Assembly (NCBI GenBank): GCA_003663355.1
Contig: QMZV01000005.1
Span: 1-26,940 of the forward strand
Direction: 5' to 3'
Length of the DNA: 26,940 nt
Source of the DNA: Candidatus Aenigmatarchaeota archaeon
GTDB taxonomy: Archaea; Aenigmatarchaeota; Aenigmatarchaeia; QMZS01
This document shows positions 21,927 through 26,940 of this stretch, one piece after another. The notes under the pieces are model-generated. The model saw only the letters and a list, made by a program, of their open reading frames with translations. It was not told the DNA's origin and did no database searches. The position numbers and the translations under genes are program-made. Position 1 is the stretch's first letter. Each line of letters begins with the position of its first letter.

Positions 21927-22478
21927 ATGGACCTATCAGAACTATACGCCAATCTCTTTGAAAAATATATAAAAATTCGTGAAGTTTTAGATAATATACG
22001 AGATACCTTGAAAGAATATGATAAAAGACCATACAATTTTTTAATCTTATATGACTATCCTACAGCAGGGAATTTAGCTAAGAGTTTACGAGAAGCACTT
22101 AAAGAATATGGGAGAAGTTTCCCTTTTCCACCAGAGGATATTGAAGAATATAAAATGTTTCTTAGAGATATAGAACTTGAAGAACTTAGAGGTATAAAAC
22201 TTGAAGAACTTGAAGAAGAAATTGAGAAGGCTGTTGATCAATCTAAAATTGTGATACCTATCATAACTCCCCCATTTCTTACCTCTAAAAAAAATTTAGA
22301 TTGGTTAGAAAGACTTGAAGATAAAAGAATTGTTACTTGCATTTACGAAGGGAGTACAGAAAAATTTATAGAGAAGCTACCAGAACAATATAAAAACTTA
22401 TTAAAAAATGAGATAAAATTCAATGGTGTTAGAGATTTGAATTTAAAAGTTGTAGAAAATATTTCCAAATATTTTTGA
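21927..22478 (+). CDS. TIR-like domain protein
   Basis: The protein has 183 residues. A helical N-terminus (1-34) leads to YNFLILYDYPTAGNLAKSLR (36-55), like the first strand and helix of a TIR domain, then an acidic insert (68-98), IEKAVDQSKIVIPIITPPFL (99-118), which matches the TIR pattern of a strand ending in Ser-Pro-like turn, NLDWLERLED as the alphaC helix, and RIVTCIYEG as the next strand. Glu at 128 or 131 could be the NADase residue of immune TIRs, but the usual W-C-x-x-E spacing is not met exactly. Two near-identical ELEELRGIKLEEL turns show a small internal duplication. The role, such as defence by NAD depletion or signalling, is inferred. No partner lies next to it. Confidence 0.5.
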   Translation: MDLSELYANLFEKYIKIREVLDNIRDTLKEYDKRPYNFLILYDYPTAGNLAKSLREALKEYGRSFPFPPEDIEEYKMFLRDIELEELRGIKLEELEEEIEKAVDQSKIVIPIITPPFLTSKKNLDWLERLEDKRIVTCIYEGSTEKFIEKLPEQYKNLLKNEIKFNGVRDLNLKVVENISKYF

Positions 22479-22503
22479 GTTCGCTTTGAAATACAAAAAT
22501 AAA

Positions 22504-22812
22504 CTATTTTATCTCAATCTGATCTTTTTTGAAACCTTCTTTTATCAGCAAATCTTTCAATTTTTCTTTATGTTCTCCTTGAAGCCAGAGTTCATTCTTT
22601 TTTATTGTTCCTCCGCAAGCAAGTTTTTGTTTTAATTTTTTTAACAGCATCTTTGTGCTAACATTTTTATTATCAATTCCTGAGATTACTGTGATTTTCT
22701 TTTCAAACTTTCCTGTTGTTGTGTAAATCACAATTTTTTGTTCTTCCTTTGCAGCCTTTTCGCAGACGCAAATATCTTTCGGCAATCCGCAAATTGGACA
22801 AATCTCACTCAT
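22504..22812 (-). CDS. Translation initiation factor aIF1 (SUI1)
   Basis: This 102-residue protein has the normal archaeal length. An N-terminal zinc knuckle (C5, C8, C15, C17 in CPICGLPKDICVC) is followed by the SUI1 fold (KIVIYTTTGKFEKKITVISG; CGGTIKKNELWLQGEH, containing the conserved GGT). aIF1 checks start-codon pairing on the small ribosomal subunit together with aIF1A. Its start overlaps the uL29 stop (ATGA at 22809-22812), so the two are translationally coupled. Confidence 0.96.
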   Translation of the reverse strand: MSEICPICGLPKDICVCEKAAKEEQKIVIYTTTGKFEKKITVISGIDNKNVSTKMLLKKLKQKLACGGTIKKNELWLQGEHKEKLKDLLIKEGFKKDQIEIK

Positions 22813-22997
22813 TTTATTGTAGATTTAATTCTTGCCAATGTCCTTCTAATTTCCCTTAATCTACTTGGATTTTTTACAGTTCCTCCAATTGAAACATTGC
22901 TCCTCTCCTTAGCCAACTCTAATTCCAGTTCTCTCATTTTTTTAAGAACTTCTCCTTTTGGCATTTTTAAAATTTCTTTATATCTTAGTATTGCCAT
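22809..22997 (-). CDS. rpl29: Large ribosomal subunit protein uL29
   Basis: The 62-residue protein shows the uL29 two-helix pattern: MAILRYKEILKMPKGEVLK, then RELELELAKERSN and NPSRLREIRRTLARIKSTI. It lies near the exit tunnel on the large subunit. The gene is followed by aIF1 with an ATGA overlap. A TATA-like element (TTTATATA at 23017-23024) sits about 24 bp upstream of the ATG, so uL29-aIF1 probably form a leaderless transcript of their own. Confidence 0.95.
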   Translation of the reverse strand: MAILRYKEILKMPKGEVLKKMRELELELAKERSNVSIGGTVKNPSRLREIRRTLARIKSTIK

Positions 22998-23016
22998 AAT
23001 AATTATTTGTTTAAAG

Positions 23017-23024
23017 TATATAAA
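23017..23024 (-). promoter_or_regulatory. TATA box for uL29-aIF1
   Basis: TTTATATA on the minus strand is centred about 24 bp before the uL29 ATG at 22997, right after the eL40 stop. The spacing predicts a leaderless transcript. Confidence 0.55.
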
Positions 23025-23027
23025 ATA

Positions 23028-23207
23028 CTATCTTCTCCCCTGTCTGGATTTTGGCCTAAATTTTGAATATCCGCAATTTCTGCAGTGTATTTTCCCAGTT
23101 CTTATCTTTTGCGGATTTGCTCTCATTTTGTGCTTGCATTTTAGGCACACAAATACATTTTCAAATAATCTTTTGTAAACTGCTCCGGATACTTTTTTTC
23201 CTCCCAT
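23028..23207 (-). CDS. rpl40e: Large ribosomal subunit protein eL40
   Basis: This short gene encodes 59 residues. The start is ATG 23207 (MGGKKVSGAVYKRLF) and the stop is TAG at 23028. The zinc knuckle has C21-x2-C24 and C42-x2-C45 (CLKC ... CRNC), and the closing CGYSKFRPKSRQ matches archaeal eL40 (CGYxxLRPK). The interval between the Cys pairs is 17 residues, longer than the interval I recall for archaeal eL40, and the N-terminus is also extended. The next ribosomal gene, uS8, lies 21 bp upstream and uL29 30 bp downstream, all on the minus strand. Confidence 0.9.
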   Translation of the reverse strand: MGGKKVSGAVYKRLFENVFVCLKCKHKMRANPQKIRTGKIHCRNCGYSKFRPKSRQGRR

Positions 23208-23228
23208 AAATCTTTAGGAAGTAAAAAT

Positions 23229-23612
23229 TTAATAAACATAGCCTATTATAATTCCTCCCTCATTTTTCAATTCTCTGTCTGTGATTACTTTACTTTTAGG
23301 AGCAGAAACAAGCAAAAAACCAACATTTTCTCCTGGCAAATATCTTGCTCTAAATTTTACAATCTCATTTTTCTTGAAGGAATGTCTTGGCTTTACAACC
23401 TTCAACTCATTTATTTTGCCTTTAAGTTTTACAAGCAGTTCCTGATAGTTATTTCTCATCAAAACATCATAACCCTCTATATAGCCTTTCTCTTTTAAAA
23501 CATTTAAAATGTTTTTGACAAGATTGCTGCTTCCTACAATAACTTCCTTTTTTCCAGCATTCTCTGCATTCTTTATACTTGAGAAAACATCCGCCAGCAA
23601 GTCGTGTCTCAT
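23229..23612 (-). CDS. rps8: Small ribosomal subunit protein uS8
   Basis: The 127-residue protein matches archaeal uS8 throughout: LLADVFSSIKNAENAGKKEV, LVKNILNVLKEKGYI, KINELKVVKPRHSFKKNEI, ARYLPGENVGFLLVSAPKSK and the C-terminal GGIIIGYVY. It binds the central 16S domain and organises small subunit assembly. In most archaea uS8 lies between uS14 and uL6 in the spc-like cluster; here it heads a short set uS8-eL40-uL29-aIF1 instead. Confidence 0.97.
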   Translation of the reverse strand: MRHDLLADVFSSIKNAENAGKKEVIVGSSNLVKNILNVLKEKGYIEGYDVLMRNNYQELLVKLKGKINELKVVKPRHSFKKNEIVKFRARYLPGENVGFLLVSAPKSKVITDRELKNEGGIIIGYVY

Positions 23613-23729
23613 AAAAATAGATTAAAATAATTTATGAGTTTAATTCTAAAAACTTAGATAAAATTCTATGGTTATTTTTCATACTTTGCAATTAAATACC
23701 TTCCTTAAAATTAAAAAATAATTAAAATA

Positions 23730-23819
23730 ATGCCCTGTGGTAAAAAAAGGAAGAGGAAAAAAATAAAAACTCACAAACTAAAAAAGAGAAGGAAAAAAAT
23801 GAGGCATAAGAAGAAATAG
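23730..23819 (+). CDS. 29-residue basic ribosomal-type miniprotein (AURKAIP1/COX24-like)
   Basis: A 30-codon frame (ATG at 23730, TAG at 23817-23819) codes for a peptide starting MPCGKKRKRK and ending KKMRHKKK. More than half of its residues are Lys or Arg, and it includes the KIKTHKLKKR centre. This matches the bacterial AURKAIP1/COX24-domain proteins (mitochondrial mS38 relatives; Bacteroidetes versions as I recall begin MPSGKKRKR and have a THKRKKR centre). Those proteins are part of the small ribosomal subunit, so a place near the decoding region is suggested. TTAAATA at 23692-23698 may be the promoter, giving a short leader without a Shine-Dalgarno. It is divergent from uS8. The archaeal occurrence needs a family search. 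Confidence 0.8.
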   Translation: MPCGKKRKRKKIKTHKLKKRRKKMRHKKK

Positions 23820-24010
23820 TTTAAATTTTAGGTGGAGAATAAAAAATTAAGATTAATTCTTAAACCAATACATTCCTGCAACAGTTCCTCCCTATATTAG
23901 GAAATTTCTTGACTTTTTATTTAAGTTAAAAAATTATAACACTGTAATAATTATTCACTCCAACAGAAATATAATACAAAACAACCCTAATCTAAAAGTT
24001 ATCTAAATAC

Positions 24011-24868
24011 TTATTTTTTTAAAATAATCTCATAATTCCGACCTTTTCTCTTTCTCTCAATTAAACCTCTTTTTTCCAAAGATTTTGCTATTCGGCTTGT
24101 CTGTGCTTTAGACATGTTAATTTTTCTGGAAATTTTCTTTTGAGATATTTTATCTTCTTCTGACAACACCTTTAAAAACTTTCTCTCATCTTCTGTCAGA
24201 CCATAATCTAAAATTTTTGTCTTTCTTTTGAAAAATATAAAAATAAAAAACATTGCTAAAATTGTAAGAATGGTAAAAACAAGAACAATAAACTGGTCGG
24301 ATCTCAGGGCTTTCTCGTAAAATATTGAAACATCATAAACTTCTCCGAGTCTTGGATTAGTATTCCATTCTATATAAATATTCCTGCCGTCTGTTTTTTG
24401 CACTCCATTAACAGGATAATAAGGAGGTTGGGTTGAGTTTCTATTCTCTTTTAAGATATATCCTTTTGGAAGGAAAATCTTTAAATTAAAAAAATCTGTT
24501 GGAGTAGAAATAATATACCTGTCTGAAAAAATATTGTAATCTTTATATTGTGTTATTAGGCCAAAATAATTAAATTTAATTGATATTCTGCTGGTATTTA
24601 GATTTGTGCAAGAAATTAAAGTTCCTGCCCCTTCGTATTTCCATTTACAATTTTTTGATTCATCAATTTGCAAATCCATTACCCTGTGAATAATGTAATA
24701 GTTAAATCTATCAATATTTACAGGAAAACTAATATTTATCTCTTCTTCTATCATTCTGTTATCCTGAATCTTTACGGTAATCTCATAATTGCTATATTTT
24801 GTCGGTAAATCCCCTAAAATAGGGGTAACAAGCAAAAAGAGAGCTAATAGACAAATAATCTTTCTCAT
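24011..24868 (-). CDS. Membrane-anchored winged-helix regulator with an outer sensor domain
   Basis: The protein has 285 residues. A signal peptide (MRKIICLLALFLLVTPILG) leads to an outer beta-rich domain (about 20-190) with N-glycosylation-type sites, a single membrane helix (about 193-216, VLVFTILTILAMFFIFIFF), and a cytoplasmic winged helix (about 224-283): LTEDERKFLKVL, ISQKKISRKINMSKAQTSRI as the recognition helix and LIERKRKGRNYEI as the wing. Archaea have a class of such one-component membrane regulators. It is transcribed divergently from ftsZ across 54 bp, so it may act on that shared region; this is inferred. The outer ligand is unknown. Confidence 0.85.
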   Translation of the reverse strand: MRKIICLLALFLLVTPILGDLPTKYSNYEITVKIQDNRMIEEEINISFPVNIDRFNYYIIHRVMDLQIDESKNCKWKYEGAGTLISCTNLNTSRISIKFNYFGLITQYKDYNIFSDRYIISTPTDFFNLKIFLPKGYILKENRNSTQPPYYPVNGVQKTDGRNIYIEWNTNPRLGEVYDVSIFYEKALRSDQFIVLVFTILTILAMFFIFIFFKRKTKILDYGLTEDERKFLKVLSEEDKISQKKISRKINMSKAQTSRIAKSLEKRGLIERKRKGRNYEIILKK

Positions 24869-24922
24869 AACTAAATTTTTAAAATGCTTAATCTATTTAT
24901 TAAATAATTTTTTTATTAATTT

Positions 24923-25993
24923 ATGGTCACTAAAAAAATGAAGAAGAGCGATGCAGAGATAAATTTAGAAAAAGTCTTGGAGCAAAGAAAAGCTGTGATT
25001 AAAGTTGTTGGAATTGGAGGAGCAGGAAATAACACGGCTACAAGACTTATGGAGAGTAATGTAACAGGAGTAGAAGTTATTGGTATAAATACAGATGCGC
25101 AGCAATTATTATATTGTAAAGCAGATAAGAAAATATTATCCGGGAAAAATCTTACAAAAGGTCTTGGAGCAGGGGCAGACCCTAAAGTAGGAGAAGAAGC
25201 TGCAAAAGAGAGCAAGCAAGAGATAACAGAAAGTTTGAAAGGAGCAGATTTGGTTTTTGTTACCTGCGGTTTAGGAGGAGGAACAGGGACAGGAGCAATT
25301 CCAGTTGTTGCTGAAATATCAAAAAAGTTGGATGCTTTGACAGTAGGAGTTGTAACATTGCCTTTCACCATGGAAGGAAAGCAGAGGACAAATAATGCTT
25401 TGATTGGACTAGAGAAATTAGAAAAAAATGTAGATACCTTGATTGTGATTCCTAATGACAAACTTCTTGAAATAGTTCCAGAAGTTTCAATAACTACTGC
25501 CTTCAAAATAGCTGATGAAATTTTAGTCAATGCTGTAAAAGGGATTACAGACTTGGTTACAAGACCAGGACTTGTGAATTTGGACTTTGCTGATTTAAAG
25601 TCAGTGATGAAAGATAATGGTTTGGCAATGATCGGTTTTGGTTCAAGTAATACAGAAAACAGAGGGTTAGAATCTGTTGAAAGAGCATTAAACAATCCTT
25701 TGCTAGATGTTAATATAGAAGGAGCAAAAGGAGCATTGATAAACATCTCTGGAGGAAAAGATATTACAATAAAAGAATGTCAAGAGATTGTTGAGAGAGT
25801 TTCTTCAGTACTAGATCCAGATGCAAAAATAATTTGGGGTGCAGTCATAGATAAAGAACTTGGAGATGTTGTAAAAACATTGGTTGTAGTTACAGGAGTA
25901 ACTTCACCGCGAGAATATATCAAAGGAGAAAATTATAAAGAAATAAGAAAGAAAGAAGTTGAAAAAGTTCTTGGAGTGGAAGTGGTTGAATAA
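24923..25993 (+). CDS. ftsZ: Cell division GTPase FtsZ
   Basis: The 356-residue protein binds GTP and polymerises into the division ring. The first GTP loop is VVGIGGAGNNTATRL, the tubulin signature GGGTGTG lies at 118-124, and the T7 loop NLDFAD (219-224) supplies the Asp that activates GTP hydrolysis in the next subunit. It ends shortly after the GTPase fold (IRKKEVEKVLGVEVVE), with only a short tail, so the usual FtsZ C-terminal linker and binding peptide seem reduced. Two archaeal FtsZ paralogues exist; which one this is cannot be read with confidence. TTTATTAAAT near 24896 is the likely TATA element about 25 bp before the ATG. Confidence 0.97.
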   Translation: MVTKKMKKSDAEINLEKVLEQRKAVIKVVGIGGAGNNTATRLMESNVTGVEVIGINTDAQQLLYCKADKKILSGKNLTKGLGAGADPKVGEEAAKESKQEITESLKGADLVFVTCGLGGGTGTGAIPVVAEISKKLDALTVGVVTLPFTMEGKQRTNNALIGLEKLEKNVDTLIVIPNDKLLEIVPEVSITTAFKIADEILVNAVKGITDLVTRPGLVNLDFADLKSVMKDNGLAMIGFGSSNTENRGLESVERALNNPLLDVNIEGAKGALINISGGKDITIKECQEIVERVSSVLDPDAKIIWGAVIDKELGDVVKTLVVVTGVTSPREYIKGENYKEIRKKEVEKVLGVEVVE

Positions 25994-26067
25994 ATGAGAG
26001 TAGAGAAATTAATAGCGGATTTAAATTGAGAGTATAGAGTAGAATATTTCTTTTAATTTTATAATTT

Positions 26068-26463
26068 TCAATCAGATTTAATATTCTCAATAATTCTCAG
26101 AATAAATTCATTTATTTTTTCTCCTCTGTAACCCAAATCACCGCCCTGATTAAAACCTCTCTTTATGCTTCTAAATCCTTTTTTTGGATTCGGCAAATTG
26201 AAAATTAATTTTTTAATTTCACCAGACTTTTTTACAATTTTTTTTGGCTTTTTTTTGCTAATTAATTTGTTTAATATTTCTTCTTTTATTTCTCCGTAAG
26301 TTATATAATCCTTAACTTTTTTAAGCATTCCTAAATTTGATTTGTTATTTTCTAAAACAACACAATGATTTTTTCTCCTTAGTCCTAACAAACACAGAGT
26401 ATCCTCTATTTCTTTCCTAACATTCCATTTCCCCCTTATTCTGACTGCAACAATTTTTTCCAT
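26068..26463 (-). CDS. rpl30: Large ribosomal subunit protein uL30
   Basis: The protein has 131 residues from ATG 26463 (MEKIVAVRIRGKWNVRKEIE). The archaeal L30 pattern is clear: IRGxWxVRKEI, TLCLLGLRRKNHCVVL, LKKVKDYITYGEI, then the archaea-specific extension with FNLPNPKKGFRSIKRGFNQG and DLGYRGEKINEFI. A longer frame from TTG 26493 adds ten residues with no counterpart in the family, so ATG 26463 is preferred. The RsmA/Dim1 gene ends 33 bp upstream on the same strand. Confidence 0.93.
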   Translation of the reverse strand: MEKIVAVRIRGKWNVRKEIEDTLCLLGLRRKNHCVVLENNKSNLGMLKKVKDYITYGEIKEEILNKLISKKKPKKIVKKSGEIKKLIFNLPNPKKGFRSIKRGFNQGGDLGYRGEKINEFILRIIENIKSD

Positions 26464-26496
26464 ATAATTAAATTTTAAAAAAGAATTAAGCAAACT

Positions 26497-26940
26497 CTAA
26501 AAAAGATTATTGACAAAATTCTTTATTTCTTTTAACTCTTTTAAGTTAAGACTTGCAACTTTTTTATTTATTTCAAAATTTTCAAGAAATCCTTTTGCCT
26601 CTCTCTTTGTAATATTTCTTGAGAATTTTTTTCCTGCTTTTATAATTGCCTCTCTTAAAGCATTCTTTGTTTTCTTGTCTTTCTGTTTTATAAATTCTTG
26701 GAAAATTGCCTCTTTAAAATTCTTGCATTTTTTCAACTTTAGCAAAACAATATTTGACCAAATTCTTGGCTTTGGATAAAAACAAACAGGGCTAATATCA
26801 TCGCATACTTTTATTTCAAAAAAAAGATTTGAGATTAAAGAAAGTTTTGTTGTTTTTTCACCAATAATTATTTTAACAAAATTTTTTGGGAGTAGCAAAA
26901 CAGCAAGTTTAAAATCCTCATAGATTAAACGCTGGATTAA
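26497..26940 (-). CDS. ksgA: rRNA adenine dimethyltransferase RsmA/Dim1 (C-terminal part)
   Basis: The frame is open to the window edge at 26940, with 147 codons plus stop. A TTG at 26898 opens the frame in the middle of the protein and is not the start. The part seen is the end of the methyltransferase domain (EDFKLAVLLLPKNFVKIIIG), the signature SPVCFYPKPRIWSNIVLLK of the KsgA/Dim1 family (compare SAFYPKPKVDSAIV), and a basic C-terminal helical domain (FIKQKDKKTKNALREAI). The enzyme dimethylates two adjacent adenines at the 3' end of 16S rRNA. SAM-binding residues lie outside the window. Confidence 0.88.
   Translation of the reverse strand, partial: LIQRLIYEDFKLAVLLLPKNFVKIIIGEKTTKLSLISNLFFEIKVCDDISPVCFYPKPRIWSNIVLLKLKKCKNFKEAIFQEFIKQKDKKTKNALREAIIKAGKKFSRNITKREAKGFLENFEINKKVASLNLKELKEIKNFVNNLF

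Noticed and set aside
22738..23178. Plus-strand frame spanning aIF1, uL29 and eL40
   Set aside because: Shadow of three minus-strand genes with clear family motifs.
24916..25746. Long antisense frame opposite ftsZ
   Set aside because: It is a shadow of the FtsZ gene: low complexity (Ser/Thr/Pro/Phe rich), no motif, and the opposite strand has clear conserved motifs.

Overview
The window is a very AT-rich, gene-dense piece of an archaeal genome. Archaeal-type translation and replication genes (uL2, uS8, uL29, eL40, uL30, aEF-2 with its diphthamide site, Dph2, aIF1, FtsZ, a RecJ-like DHH nuclease, a DUF106 Oxa1-superfamily protein) settle the domain. A primase small subunit fused to the Fe-S domain of the large subunit, compact proteins, scattered ribosomal protein genes and pilin-like N-termini of the form KGVSL(P/S) point to a DPANN archaeon near Woesearchaeota, Pacearchaeota or Nanoarchaeota. 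The lineage is inferred from sequence character, not from a search.

Layout. 1-1542: a cut-off pilin-like secreted protein (-), then a GC-rich pseudoknot-like element, a HEPN-MNT pair and a second pilin-like gene (+). 1543-2380: uL2 (+) behind an unusually long leader with a 16-pair hairpin. 2398-3953: a two-gene type II secretion/pilus platform (-). 4026-5544: a secreted protein with 15 cysteine pairs in ordered repeats and a small lipoprotein (+). 5556-8989: a minus-strand run of a membrane protein, an HTH protein with 16-residue repeats, Dph2, two helical proteins (one with a fresh 90-bp tandem duplication) and an AMMECR1 protein. 9012-13323: PIN-ATPase-KH protein, a long-type dCTP deaminase that looks acquired, and an FAD disulfide reductase (+). 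13346-15499: aEF-2 (-). 15500-18880: membrane or secreted proteins of unknown role, with two intergenic regions that may encode RNA structure. 18881-21855: DUF106 (-), RecJ-like nuclease (+) and fused primase (-). 21927-22478: an orphan TIR-like protein. 22504-23819: aIF1, uL29, eL40, uS8 (-) and a 29-codon gene for a very basic peptide resembling the AURKAIP1/COX24 (mS38-like) ribosomal miniproteins. 24011-26940: a membrane-anchored wHTH regulator (-), FtsZ (+), uL30 and the C-terminal part of RsmA/Dim1 (-).

How they fit together. Most of the window is informational housekeeping (ribosome, translation factors, Dph2 and its substrate EF-2, primase and nuclease, division) interleaved with a secretion/surface layer (pilins, split platform protein, Cys-rich exported proteins) and a little defence-type cargo (HEPN-MNT, TIR-like). 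Many starts sit about 25 bp after a TATA-like box, as for leaderless archaeal mRNAs; uL2 is the clear exception. The items most worth a second look are the miniprotein at 23730-23819, the uL2 leader, the Cys-repeat protein, the RNA element beside HEPN-MNT and the TIR-like protein. No rRNA, tRNA, CRISPR array or insertion sequence was recognised.
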